DNA from: Oscillospiraceae bacterium
GTDB lineage: Bacteria; Bacillota; Clostridia; Oscillospirales; Oscillospiraceae
Direction: 5' to 3'
Assembly: GCA_017432615.1 (NCBI GenBank)
Contig: JAFRIV010000023.1
Span: 47,403-111,402 of the forward strand
DNA length: 64,000 bases
The notes beneath the pieces were generated by a model that was not told the origin of the DNA, ran no database searches, and worked only from the letters and a program-made list of their open reading frames with translations. How positions within the stretch are numbered: the stretch's first letter is position 1; each line of letters begins with the position of its first letter. The position numbers were made by a program, and so were the translations under genes. Of the stretch, positions 27,129 to 35,545 are shown piece by piece.

Positions 27129-27833
27129 GTGCTTCTGGTTGCCATAGCGGATGACGATGCACGGGACGCCGCATTGCTGAAAGGCTATGTGGAAGAGTAC
27201 TGCGCGAAAAACAGCATTGCAGTACTGACGCATATCTTCTCCGACGGCCTGGAATTTATCCGCAGCACAGAAAATCATGATATTGTGTTTTTAGATATTC
27301 AGATGGGAAAGCTGGACGGTCTGGAAACAGCGAGGCTGCTTAGAAAGATCGGGAAAGAATCCATTCTGATCTTTGTCACCAACATGGCGCAGTTCGCTAT
27401 TAAAGGATATGAAGTCGATGCGTTGGATTTCATCATCAAACCTGCGAATGCCGCATCGATCACCTATGTGATGGATAAGGCCATGAAACGCCTCTCCGGC
27501 AGCAACAGCACTATGTTCTCTCTGAAAACGGCAAACGGAGCCATCAGCCTCGCTGAAAATGACATCTCCTATGTGGAAGTATTCGACCACAATCTGGTCT
27601 ATCATACGGCAAAAGGGGAATATACCGTTCGCGGCCGCCTTTCCGATGTTCTTGAAAAACTGGATCCGGAGCGTTTTGTGCTATGCAACCGGTCTTTTAT
27701 TGTGAATCTGCGCTATGTTTCCAACATTACTTCGGATTATCTGATGATCGGGAATACGCGCATTTCCATTTCCAAATCCCACCGTAAAGAACTGATGCAG
27801 CGGTTTTCCAGCTTCCTGGGGGACAGCCTATGA
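27129..27833 (+). CDS. LytTR family response regulator
   Basis: An N-terminal receiver domain with the acidic pocket in AIADDDARDA and the phosphorylated Asp in HDIVFLDIQMGKLDG. The conserved Lys lies in FIIKPAN. The C-terminal LytTR DNA-binding domain has ISYVEVFDHNLVYHT and FVLCNRSFIVNLRYV. The protein would bind tandem 9-bp sites upstream of its targets when phosphorylated by the neighbouring kinase. An ATG at 27120 abuts the AGGGAG site with no spacing, so a GTG start at 27129 (9 nt spacing) is preferred. It overlaps the kinase gene by 4 nt. Target genes are unknown, but it sits between polysaccharide genes. Confidence 0.9.
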   Translation: MLLVAIADDDARDAALLKGYVEEYCAKNSIAVLTHIFSDGLEFIRSTENHDIVFLDIQMGKLDGLETARLLRKIGKESILIFVTNMAQFAIKGYEVDALDFIIKPANAASITYVMDKAMKRLSGSNSTMFSLKTANGAISLAENDISYVEVFDHNLVYHTAKGEYTVRGRLSDVLEKLDPERFVLCNRSFIVNLRYVSNITSDYLMIGNTRISISKSHRKELMQRFSSFLGDSL

Positions 27834-29161
27834 TCACAGATCTTGCCTGGATCGGTGAAATTGATCACCGCATTTCGGCTGCGGTTGTATTTTTTGTGCT
27901 GCTCCTGCTGCTGAATACGGCCCCCAAAAAGCCGTACTTTGCTTTTCGGGCCGGCTGTGTGCTGGCACTGATGTGCCTTTTCAGCTGGCTGCTGCGGTAT
28001 GGCTCTGATGTGTTCTTTGCGGAAGTACACTGGAAGGGGCTTGCCTACAGTGTAAGGCTGCTGATCCTGCACCTGCTGTTTCTGTTCGGCTGCTTTTTCT
28101 GCTATAAGGTAGTGCCGGCGGAAGCGGTTTATCATGGTCTTCTGGCGCTGACGATCTTTGGAATCGCCTGGAATGGTTTTAAGACTGTCAGCAGTCTTCT
28201 CCTTCTGGAAAGCGTTTCGACCATCTGGTCCCGTTACAGCATTATGGGATCCCTGGTCTCGTATTTCGCCTATTTTCTGATCTGCGTTTTATGCAGTATA
28301 CTCTATAAAAAGTTCGTGCGGGAACCGCCGGTTCACGCGCCTCCGCGCGTTATGATCATTCTGTCGGGCATCTTCACGTTTTTCCTGATGGCTCTGGAAT
28401 ACTGCGGGCGGGTGTTTACCGGGAATACTGCGGCGCTTTTCCTTTATTATCTCTGTGCGCTGCTGTATTCCACGCTGAACTATTCTGCCCTGCTGATGAT
28501 AGCCATGCTGGACAGCTTTCGCCATGAAAACCGCACCATGCATGACTTTATCAGCAATAAGATGCGTTATTATGAGATGAGCCATGAAGGCATCGTAACG
28601 CTGCAGACCAAATGCCATGACCTGAAACATCAGATTGCGGCGATCCGTTCGGAAGCAGGAAAAGCGGATTTTGAAGAACACCTCACGGAACTGGAGGACT
28701 CGATCAACGAGTATTCCACCGTGATCGAATGCGGAAATCAGACGGTAGATATTGTCCTGACGGAAAAGAATATCCTCTGTCTGCCGCACAAGGTTAAATT
28801 TTCCTATATGATCGACGGTTCCCTTTTTGATTTCCTGACGGAGCGGGAGATCTATTCCCTGTTCGGCAATGCGCTGGACAATGCGCTGGAATCCGCCTCT
28901 AAGGTGTCGGATCCCTCAAACCGGATCATTACCCTGAAAAGCAACGCACGCAGCGGGCTGGTCGTTCTGCAGGTGGAGAACACCTTTGAAGGGGAGAGGA
29001 TGCTGGAAGAAAACGGATTGATGCACACCACAAAATCCGGCACAGGGCACGGATTCGGACTGCGGTCTATTCAGCATATTGCGGAAAAGCACCACGGTTC
29101 CATGTCGGTGCGGACGGAAAACGGGGTGTTCCGTCTCAGCGTGGTCATGCAGCCGGAATAA
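27830..29161 (+). CDS. GHKL-type sensor histidine kinase
   Basis: A 443-residue AgrC-like kinase. About six transmembrane segments fill residues 1-220, then a dimerisation helix with the phospho-accepting His in KCHDLKHQIAAIR. The ATPase domain follows (N box FGNALDNALES, G box GTGHGFGLRSIQ). It is translationally coupled to the LytTR regulator by an ATGA overlap. Such kinases often sense peptides or, with few extracellular loops, membrane signals. Here the context suggests a cue linked to carbohydrate use, which is inference. It ends at a strong terminator. Confidence 0.92.
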   Translation: MITDLAWIGEIDHRISAAVVFFVLLLLLNTAPKKPYFAFRAGCVLALMCLFSWLLRYGSDVFFAEVHWKGLAYSVRLLILHLLFLFGCFFCYKVVPAEAVYHGLLALTIFGIAWNGFKTVSSLLLLESVSTIWSRYSIMGSLVSYFAYFLICVLCSILYKKFVREPPVHAPPRVMIILSGIFTFFLMALEYCGRVFTGNTAALFLYYLCALLYSTLNYSALLMIAMLDSFRHENRTMHDFISNKMRYYEMSHEGIVTLQTKCHDLKHQIAAIRSEAGKADFEEHLTELEDSINEYSTVIECGNQTVDIVLTEKNILCLPHKVKFSYMIDGSLFDFLTEREIYSLFGNALDNALESASKVSDPSNRIITLKSNARSGLVVLQVENTFEGERMLEENGLMHTTKSGTGHGFGLRSIQHIAEKHHGSMSVRTENGVFRLSVVMQPE

Positions 29162-29178
29162 ACAGTACAGAAGGTATT

Positions 29179-29214
29179 CGTGAACGGAGCATTTTCCGTT
29201 CACGTTCTTTTTTT
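29179..29214 (+). terminator. Terminator of the two-component operon
   Basis: CGTGAACGGA (29179-29188) and TCCGTTCACG (29195-29204) form a perfect 10-bp stem followed by TTCTTTTTTT. Confidence 0.9.
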
Positions 29215-29363
29215 GCCGTGAACGGCAGTCAGAATGGTTGGCGTTTCCTCCTTATGCATTCATGCCAAAGCTCTTTTTCTTTTCCCGGTGCTATGATAGA
29301 ATGCTTTCAAATCATCGGGAAAGTAAGGAAGAACCCGATAAAATAAGAAAAGGAGACAAGGAA

Positions 29364-31736
29364 ATGAAACGCATCATCAGCATTCTCGCCGTTCTTGCGC
29401 TGCTGGTATCTCTGTTCCCCGCAGTGCTGGCCGATGGCGACAGCTACATCCCCGCTCCCTATGATCCATCCGAGGTCGACCCGGCTGCGACCTATCTGGA
29501 GCCCGTGTTCTATGAAAATGAGAATGGCCCAACCATCGGGGTCACGACAGTTGGCGTGATTGAGTCCGAAGGTCTGTATTTCAAAGATCTGAACAACAGT
29601 AAGGAACTTGATCCGTTTGAAGACTGGCGCCTTGATGCCAAGACCCGTGCAACGGATATGGTCAGCCGTATGGCACTGGAAGATCAGGCCGGCTTTGTGT
29701 TCAACGCACTGGCGATCACGCCGGTCGTGCCAAAGCTCGACATGGCCAGAAATGAGGACGGCACCATCAATCCTGCAGCCATCGTTGCGATTCTCGGCGA
29801 GGGCGAGGAATCCAAAAACGCTTTTTCCAGCGGATTTGCAGGGCTGGACTCTTTCGTCATCAATACCCAGAAGGTCCGCGCCGGCGTGTATCGCGGCGGT
29901 CTGAATTTTGATGCCTCCACCGTAGCGCTTTACAACAACGTTGTGACGGAGATGGCTGAGGCAGACGCTGCTCTGCGTGCTGTGCCGGCCATTCCTATGA
30001 CGATCATCTCCAATCCGATTTCTGCCGGCTTCCCCGATTCCCAGGGGCTGGCTGCCGCTGCCATGGGCGACGGCAACTATGATGCGATCCGCGAGTATGC
30101 TGAAGTTGACCGCCAGATGTGGATAGCCCAGGGCATCAATGCCATGTACGGGCCTCAGATCGACCTTGTGACGGATCCCCGCTGGCCGCGTAACTTTGAA
30201 ACCCTCTCTGAACGGCCTGACGTTACTGCCGGTATTATCACTGCTCTGGTCGAAGGGTATCAGAACGGTGAAGGCGGCCTAAAGGAAGGCGCGGTAGCCC
30301 TCTCCGTTAAGCACTTCCCCGGTGACGGCGCTTCCGAGAACGGATTTGAATCCCACACCTATCAGGGTCAGTGGAGACTGTATCCGACGGAAGGCTCCCT
30401 TGAAAAATACCAGCTCGTCGGCTTCCAGGCAGCAATCGATGCCGGCTGCGGCTCCATCATGCCCTGCTACTCCCGCGATGCCGCTGATGCACGTTCTGCT
30501 GTGCAGACGTATCGCGGCCATGAAGTACAGGTCAATCAGCTTGGCTCTGCTTACAACAAGGAAATCATCACCACGCTTCTGCGTGATGTCATGGGCTTTG
30601 ACGGCTACGTCAATACAGACTCCGGCATCGTCACCGGCCAGACCTTCGGCGTTGAAGAACTGACTCCGACGGAGCGTTATGCACAGCTCATCTCTGCCGG
30701 CAGCGATGCCATCGGTTCCGGACTGCGTACCGATCTCGTGATCGAAGCTGTTGAAACGGGCGTTCTTCCCAAGGAGGATCTGGACCGCGCCAACATCAAC
30801 CGCGCTACCGCTATCTTCAAGCAGGGCCGCTTTGACAATCCGTATCTGGACTATAACCATGCCGACGAGGTCCGTACCGAAAATCTCCAGACTGCAGCAG
30901 GACAGGCCTATGCGATGCACCAGAAGGCAGTTGTCCTCATGAAGAATCATGAGAATGCTCTTCCGCTGGATGCCAATGCAGGCACCAAGCTCTTTATCGG
31001 CTCTTACACCGGCAACGGCGAGGATGAGGATATGGTCGCTGCGCTGACCGAGATCTTCGAAGCACAGGGCTTTGAAATTGTTGACAAGGCAAAGGACGCA
31101 GAAGTGGCTTATTTCTATGTTGTGCCCAAGCCCACCACTTCCACCAACGGCACCACGGCAGAAGGTATTCTGGGTCTGGTCGAAGAGTATGAGGTTGATG
31201 AGCGCGAAATGTCCGGCGGCGAAGGCAACTTCGGGATCGGTGTTGTAGCTTCTCAGAACAAGACCGGTGACAAAGTGGAGGTTACCACGCTGGAAGATGT
31301 GGACAAGCTCATCAAGGCAGCCGACACGGTCCATGAAAACGGCGGCAAGGTCATTGCCACCATCGTCTGCACTTCTCCCTGGATCCTGACGAACCTCGAG
31401 CCGTACTGCGATGCGCTTCTTGCACAGTACACCACTTCCGCAGCATCTCTTGACAATGCCCGCAGGGCTCAGGTGGACGTGATCACCGGCGCCTACAATC
31501 CGACCGGCAAACTCGCTGTGACGATGGTTTCCTCCGAGGATGTCATTGCTCTCACCGAAACGACGCTGGAAGACGGTACGGTAGCGGAGATCTGCGCTTC
31601 CCCGAATGATGTTCCGGGTTATGACAAGGATCAGTATATCGATCCTGCAGTCCTGGCAAATGTCAACGGCGGCAGTTACGCATACATGGATGCCGACGGC
31701 AACTACTATGTATCCGGCTTCGGTCTGAGCTTCTAA
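29364..31736 (+). CDS. Secreted GH3 family beta-glucosidase-like protein
   Basis: A 790-residue GH3 protein with a signal peptide (ends PAVLADGDS). Here the domain order is conventional: the TIM barrel comes first, with GPQIDLVTDPRWPRNFETLSE, SVKHFPGDGASENGFESH and the nucleophile Asp near 418 in GFDGYVNTDSGIVTG. The alpha/beta sandwich follows, with AVVLMKNHENALPL. The usual SDW after the nucleophile strand is TDS here. There is no C-terminal anchor, so it is likely released. The start follows AAAAGGAGACAAGGAA. A perfect hairpin (31760-31787) lies after the stop. Probable exo-acting glucosidase or xylosidase; substrate unproven. Confidence 0.88.
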   Translation: MKRIISILAVLALLVSLFPAVLADGDSYIPAPYDPSEVDPAATYLEPVFYENENGPTIGVTTVGVIESEGLYFKDLNNSKELDPFEDWRLDAKTRATDMVSRMALEDQAGFVFNALAITPVVPKLDMARNEDGTINPAAIVAILGEGEESKNAFSSGFAGLDSFVINTQKVRAGVYRGGLNFDASTVALYNNVVTEMAEADAALRAVPAIPMTIISNPISAGFPDSQGLAAAAMGDGNYDAIREYAEVDRQMWIAQGINAMYGPQIDLVTDPRWPRNFETLSERPDVTAGIITALVEGYQNGEGGLKEGAVALSVKHFPGDGASENGFESHTYQGQWRLYPTEGSLEKYQLVGFQAAIDAGCGSIMPCYSRDAADARSAVQTYRGHEVQVNQLGSAYNKEIITTLLRDVMGFDGYVNTDSGIVTGQTFGVEELTPTERYAQLISAGSDAIGSGLRTDLVIEAVETGVLPKEDLDRANINRATAIFKQGRFDNPYLDYNHADEVRTENLQTAAGQAYAMHQKAVVLMKNHENALPLDANAGTKLFIGSYTGNGEDEDMVAALTEIFEAQGFEIVDKAKDAEVAYFYVVPKPTTSTNGTTAEGILGLVEEYEVDEREMSGGEGNFGIGVVASQNKTGDKVEVTTLEDVDKLIKAADTVHENGGKVIATIVCTSPWILTNLEPYCDALLAQYTTSAASLDNARRAQVDVITGAYNPTGKLAVTMVSSEDVIALTETTLEDGTVAEICASPNDVPGYDKDQYIDPAVLANVNGGSYAYMDADGNYYVSGFGLSF

Positions 31737-31759
31737 AGGAACATAAATAACCATTGCAT

Positions 31760-31787
31760 GGAAAGCAGGGCTTCGGCCCTGCTTTCC
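31760..31787. terminator. Hairpin after the second GH3 gene
   Basis: GGAAAGCAGGGC and GCCCTGCTTTCC form a perfect 12-bp stem with a TTCG tetraloop. No clean T-run follows. Confidence 0.65.
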
Positions 31788-31822
31788 TGTATGTGTGCCG
31801 GACAGGACCGGTCTTGCCGATA

Positions 31823-31895
31823 ACGTGAGTAGGCGGAATTATGACGTGAAACAGCGGCCATATCGGTAGATAATTCAGCTTAAAAAAGGTATAAT
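31823..31895 (+). promoter_or_regulatory. Promoter of the second uxuA, sharing the kdgK promoter block
   Basis: -10 TATAAT (31890-31895) and weak -35 TAGATA (31867-31872), 17 nt apart. ACGTGA repeats begin at 31823 and 31844, 21 bp apart. The repeat-to-minus-10 distance of 67 nt equals that at 11715-11782. Identical stretches include ACGTGAGT, ATGACGTGAAACA, TAGATAA and TATAATAG. A third ACGTGA lies at 31939-31944 in the leader. Confidence 0.7.
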
Positions 31896-31990
31896 AGAAT
31901 CAACAGACAACCAGGCAACAATGAACCGGATGAAAATGACGTGAACTGGAAAGCGCAGGGTTGTAAAGTATAAAACAAGGAGAATGATTT

Positions 31991-33082
31991 ATGCCAATGC
32001 AAATGGGTTTTCGCTGGTACGGCGAAGGGAATGACCACATTACACTTTCAGACATCCGCCAGATCCCCGGTGTCAGCACGATTGTCTGGGCGCTGCACCA
32101 CAAGCTGCCGGGAGAGATCTGGGAAACGGAAGAAATCGCCGAGGTCCACCGCCAGGTGGAGAAATACGGTTTCAACATGGATGTGGTGGAATCCGTCAAC
32201 GTGCATGACGATATAAAAATCGGGCTGCCCACAAGAGATAACTATATCCGGAACTATATTCAGACCATTCGCAATCTTGCTCCGTTCGGGGTAAAGGTGA
32301 TCTGCTACAACTTTATGCCGGTTTTTGACTGGACGCGGACAGATCTTTTTCATCCGATGGGGGACGGCTCAACGGCTCTGTACTATGAGGCGGAAGTCAT
32401 CAAGGAAGATCCGAAAGAAATGGCCCGGTATATCGTAGCGGAAGAAGAGCGGAACGGCATGACTTTCCCCGGGTGGGAACCGGAAAGAATGTCTCATCTC
32501 GGGCAGCTGTTTCGTGCTTACCGCGGTGTGACGAAGGAAAAACTATGGGACAACCTGAAGTACTTCCTGGAAAGCCTGATGCCGGTCTGCCATGAGTGTG
32601 ATATTAAAATGGCCATTCACATGGATGATCCCCCCTGGGATATTTTCGGTCTGCCCCGCCTGATGACAGATGAGGAAGCGGTCGGTCATCTTCTGCAGAT
32701 GGTGGATGATCCCTATAACTGTGTAACTCTCTGTTCCGGCAGCCTCAATGCAAATCCGGAAAACAATGTGGCGCAGATCGTGCGTAAATACTGTGACAGG
32801 ATTGCGTTTGCCCATATCCGCAACATCAAACATTTTCCGAACGGAGACTTTTCGGAAGCATCTCACCGTGACTGCGACGGGGAGACCGGCATTCTGGATA
32901 TTCTTCGTGCATATCATGACTGCGGCTACGAGGGATATATCCGCCCGGACCACGGCCGCCATTTGTGGGGAGAAGGGCCGGATAACTGCCGCCCGGGTTA
33001 CGGCCTGTATGACCGGGCATTGGGTATCATGTATATGCTCGGTGCATGGGACCTGATGGACAAGGAAGAAAAAAACAGATAA
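31991..33082 (+). CDS. uxuA: Mannonate dehydratase, second copy
   Basis: A 363-residue paralogue of the enzyme at 9854, with the same blocks: MGFRWYGEGNDHITLSDIRQ, VVESVNVHDDIKIGLPTRD, NFMPVFDWTRTDLF, AIHMDDPPWD where the other copy has ACHPDDPCW, FAHIRNI and IRPDHGRHLWGE. It would dehydrate mannonate to KDG. It is a single-gene unit sharing its promoter block with kdgK, so it is likely co-induced with the distal part of the pathway. The start at 31991 follows AAGGAG by 8 nt; an ATG two codons later is also possible. Confidence 0.95.
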   Translation: MPMQMGFRWYGEGNDHITLSDIRQIPGVSTIVWALHHKLPGEIWETEEIAEVHRQVEKYGFNMDVVESVNVHDDIKIGLPTRDNYIRNYIQTIRNLAPFGVKVICYNFMPVFDWTRTDLFHPMGDGSTALYYEAEVIKEDPKEMARYIVAEEERNGMTFPGWEPERMSHLGQLFRAYRGVTKEKLWDNLKYFLESLMPVCHECDIKMAIHMDDPPWDIFGLPRLMTDEEAVGHLLQMVDDPYNCVTLCSGSLNANPENNVAQIVRKYCDRIAFAHIRNIKHFPNGDFSEASHRDCDGETGILDILRAYHDCGYEGYIRPDHGRHLWGEGPDNCRPGYGLYDRALGIMYMLGAWDLMDKEEKNR

Positions 33083-33148
33083 TTTTGAACAGACGAAGGC
33101 AGAAAAGCCGCTCTTTCTGAGAGAAATTCAAAGAAGCGATCAAAGCCC

Positions 33149-33180
33149 GGCAGGCATCCGGTTTAAGCCGGATGCCTGCT
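33149..33180. terminator. Hairpin after the second uxuA
   Basis: GCAGGCATCCGG and CCGGATGCCTGC form a 12-bp stem around a short loop, 70 nt after the stop. No T-run follows directly; the repeat hairpin at 33194 lies just beyond. Confidence 0.5.
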
Positions 33181-33193
33181 GCAGTCTAATCAG

Positions 33194-33257
33194 AAAACCG
33201 GTACAAAATACACGAAACTCCTTCCGGAAGAATATCGTGTATATTGTACCGGTTTTT
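33194..33257. repeat. Dispersed hairpin repeat, copy A
   Basis: Arms AAAACCGGTACA (33194-33205) and TGTACCGGTTTT (33245-33256) pair outside an ATACACGA/TCGTGTAT inner stem. The core CTCCTTCCGGAAGAATA resembles copies B and C. A T-run follows, so it can also terminate transcription between convergent genes. Confidence 0.7.
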
Positions 33258-33268
33258 AATGAATTTCT

Positions 33269-33463
33269 TTATCCTTCCCAGAAAAGTTCATCCAGGGTCT
33301 TGCCGAGGGCTTTGCAGATGGCAATGCATAAATTGATCGTGGGATTATAATCTCCTTTTTCGATTGCGCTGATCGTCTGGCGGGAGACATTGCACAGTGC
33401 AGCCAGTTGCTCCTGAGAGAGATCTTTTGCGGCGCGTGCCGCTTTCAGCCGAAGGTTTTTCAT
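33269..33463 (-). CDS. XRE-type helix-turn-helix regulator
   Basis: A 64-residue Cro/C1-like protein that is one complete HTH domain (LSQEQLAALCNVSRQTISAIEKGDYNP), ending in ALGKTLDELFWEG as in the YozG group. It is translationally coupled (ATGA overlap) to the membrane protein gene upstream. Pairs of a mini-XRE regulator with a small membrane protein are common in Bacillota; the regulator usually controls the pair. The signal is unknown. Confidence 0.85.
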   Translation of the reverse strand: MKNLRLKAARAAKDLSQEQLAALCNVSRQTISAIEKGDYNPTINLCIAICKALGKTLDELFWEG

Positions 33464-33978
33464 TCTTCTGCCCCGCGCTTTTCAAGCTGAGCCTTGATCA
33501 GCAGCTCTGCCCCGGTTACCACCAGCATGATCAGGACACCGAGATTGATGGCCGGCGTGGCAAGTTTTCCGTTTTCCAGCATCCCGCCGCGGGCAAGAGA
33601 ACCGATGACCGGGATCGCATTGAGAATGCCGAGAGCGAGAAAGATCAGTCCGTAGCGTTTCCGGTTGTTGTTCAGCCCCCAGTAGGCGTCATGCCAGATG
33701 CAGTAGGTGGCAAGCACCATGGCGCCCACCAGCATTCCGGTAAAGTGCAGCACATAGCTTTCAACCGGCAGAGCAACCTCACCGATCGACAGGATCAGCA
33801 GGATCGCCTCATAGATCATCATGGCGTAGTATGCATACCGATATCCTTTACCGCGCACGTCTTTCTGCCGTTCGTCATACTGCGTCTCCATTTTGTGGTT
33901 CCGGTTGGAGTATTTGAAAATTACCAGAGCAAGCCCAATCCCTGCAGCAATGCCAATGAGAATACTTAACGCTTTCAT
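33460..33978 (-). CDS. Membrane protein paired with the XRE regulator
   Basis: A 172-residue protein with four to five hydrophobic segments and the short soluble block METQYDERQKDVRGKGYRYAY after the first helix, a pattern of the DUF-type membrane partners of YozG-like regulators. The start at 33978 follows AAGGAGGACAACAGGA; longer in-frame starts lack a site. Its function is unknown. It may sense membrane state and titrate or signal to the regulator. Confidence 0.65.
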   Translation of the reverse strand: MKALSILIGIAAGIGLALVIFKYSNRNHKMETQYDERQKDVRGKGYRYAYYAMMIYEAILLILSIGEVALPVESYVLHFTGMLVGAMVLATYCIWHDAYWGLNNNRKRYGLIFLALGILNAIPVIGSLARGGMLENGKLATPAINLGVLIMLVVTGAELLIKAQLEKRGAEE

Positions 33979-34075
33979 TCCTGTTGTCCTCCTTTTTAAG
34001 TACAGCAGGAATATAACATATATCGGATAGAATGTCAAGAATATTTTACAAAAATCATTTAATAAAAGAATATTG

Positions 34076-35284
34076 CTATTTTAGGATATCTGCCTGCCTG
34101 TCGGGTTCTCCTTTTGTTTCCATCCCCAGCAAAGCAATGGCGGAACCGCAAGCACAGATCGCGCAGGAGATCCAGAGCGTACTTCCCACACCGGCCCGGT
34201 CATAGAGGATCCCGCCGATCATACTGGCGAGGACAGACCCCACCGTCGTCATCGTAAAGGCAAGGCTTTGCGCCTTTGCGGAATCCTCATAGCGGATTGC
34301 CTGATCGACATACGGCACAATGGCGGCCGCCTCCAGTGCAAAGGAAGGCGCCTGGAGGAGAAAAGCGGCCGAAAGGGTTGGGATCGTCCGGCTGAGAGCA
34401 ATGGCGATGCTTTTGAAGAAGAAGAATACAAAGGCGATGCGCAACAGCTTTGCGGGGTCTTTTCCGGAAAACAGCCGCTCGTACAGCAGCAGCACCGGGA
34501 TCTCAACGGCAGCCATGAAGCCGTTGATCAGGCCCATGGTGCTGGTATCGCCTCCCACAAAACGGGTAATGTTGATCAGAAAATTCACCACAATGTTGTG
34601 CGCAAAAAACAAAAGTGCGATCCCGCACAGCAGCACGGTAAACTTCCTGTTTTTGCCCACAAAAACCGGGAGAGAGACTCCGCGCTGATCTGTTTTACCG
34701 GGGGAGGAAGCATCGGCAGGGAGTTTTCGCCGGATCAGGGAAAAGGCGAGCATCTGCAGCAGGCCGAGCAGCAGCCCGAACAGCGGCACACTCCGGATGG
34801 AGGTACCCTCGATGATCACACCGAGCAGCATGGAAAGCAGCACATAGGCAGAGGAACCGAGACCGCGCGCAAACCCGTAATCGATCCTGCAGCCGTGGTG
34901 CAGGGCATCGGTATAAAGCTTCAGGTTCAGGGAGTTGACGGCGATCGTGAAACAGATATACAACGTGTAAGAGACGACGGTAGCAGCAGATTTCACAGGA
35001 AAAAGGAGAAGCGGCAGGACAGCGGCACATTGCAGGATCAGCAGCGGAAGCATCAGCGAGGAGGCAGTCAGCTTTTCCGAGCGATCGATCTGGGAGGAAA
35101 GCTCTGTTCCAAGGACTGCACCCAGCAGATTGCCGGCAGCAAGCACGATCCCGAGAGACGAATTGCTGTAACCGAGGCCCAGCAGATAAACCGATGCAAA
35201 ACTGACGGCAGTGCAGAAGTTCATCCAGAAGGAAGACTGAACCAGAGAATAGAACGCGGTAAGAGAGGGCTGCGGCTGTTTCAT
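34076..35284 (-). CDS. Major facilitator superfamily transporter
   Basis: A 402-residue, 12-helix MFS protein without a large central loop. N-terminal YSNSSLGIVLAAGNLLGAVLGTELSSQIDR resembles the helix 2-3 region of the nucleoside/sugar-type or drug-type MFS subgroup. The start at 35284 follows AAGGAGAATTCC. The upstream leader contains a short peptide ORF and tandem hairpins with T-runs (35297-35352), which points to attenuation. That arrangement is typical of inducible antibiotic efflux genes, so drug export is a reasonable guess. The substrate is not identifiable. Confidence 0.8.
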   Translation of the reverse strand: MKQPQPSLTAFYSLVQSSFWMNFCTAVSFASVYLLGLGYSNSSLGIVLAAGNLLGAVLGTELSSQIDRSEKLTASSLMLPLLILQCAAVLPLLLFPVKSAATVVSYTLYICFTIAVNSLNLKLYTDALHHGCRIDYGFARGLGSSAYVLLSMLLGVIIEGTSIRSVPLFGLLLGLLQMLAFSLIRRKLPADASSPGKTDQRGVSLPVFVGKNRKFTVLLCGIALLFFAHNIVVNFLINITRFVGGDTSTMGLINGFMAAVEIPVLLLYERLFSGKDPAKLLRIAFVFFFFKSIAIALSRTIPTLSAAFLLQAPSFALEAAAIVPYVDQAIRYEDSAKAQSLAFTMTTVGSVLASMIGGILYDRAGVGSTLWISCAICACGSAIALLGMETKGEPDRQADILK

Positions 35285-35296
35285 GGAATTCTCCTT

Positions 35297-35352
35297 AAAA
35301 AAGGCATCCGCATCAGCGGATGCCGATATAAAAAGGGGTGTATCAGACCCCG
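35297..35352 (-). promoter_or_regulatory. Tandem terminator-like hairpins (attenuator) in the MFS leader
   Basis: Read on the minus strand, GGGGT...ACCCC (35352-35334 region) is followed by TTTTT. Then GGCATCCGC (from 35324) pairs with GCGGATGCC (to 35303) and is followed by TTTTTT (35302-35297), just before the MFS ribosome site. The stop codon of the leader peptide lies in the loop of the first hairpin, so a stalled ribosome would prevent that hairpin from forming. Confidence 0.6.
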
Positions 35353-35384
35353 AAAGGAATGAATATGGCTGCAAGTCTTTGCAT
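35343..35384 (-). CDS. Short leader peptide upstream of the MFS gene
   Basis: The minus strand reads ATG at 35384 (13 codons, MQRLAAIFIPFGV, then TGA), with GGAGG about 9 nt upstream. An in-frame ATG at 35390 would add two residues but is too close to the site. The ORF ends inside the first leader hairpin. This arrangement fits ribosome-stalling attenuation of the downstream transporter. The evidence is position, ribosome site and structure; no homologue is claimed. Confidence 0.5.
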   Translation of the reverse strand: MQRLAAIFIPFGV

Positions 35385-35456
35385 GATCATGCACCTCCAT
35401 ATCAATTCTGCGGGGGATTTTATCACATTTATCCAGGCTGTGCAAGTTTTCTTTTG

Positions 35457-35516
35457 CTGACCTTATAAAAAAGAATCAATCTGACCATTTTTACAAGGTC
35501 AGAATTGTGCTATAAT
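35457..35516 (+). promoter_or_regulatory. ECF S-component promoter with a long inverted repeat
   Basis: CTGACCTTATAAAAA (35457-35471) and TTTTTACAAGGTCAG (35488-35502) are inverted arms with one mismatch in 15 and a 16-nt spacer. A third half-site CTGACC begins at 35481. TATAAT (35511-35516) is the -10 box and the right arm covers the -35 region (TTTACA, 15-nt spacing). It is probably a repressor operator controlled by the vitamin or cofactor transported. Confidence 0.55.
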
Positions 35517-35545
35517 CCGTCGCATCCGGAGAGGAGGGTCTTCTT

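Noticed and set aside
35283-35374. N-terminal extension of the MFS protein by 30 residues
   Set aside because: The extension would run through the attenuator hairpins, has no ribosome site and encodes no membrane or signal sequence; AAGGAG marks the start at 35284.
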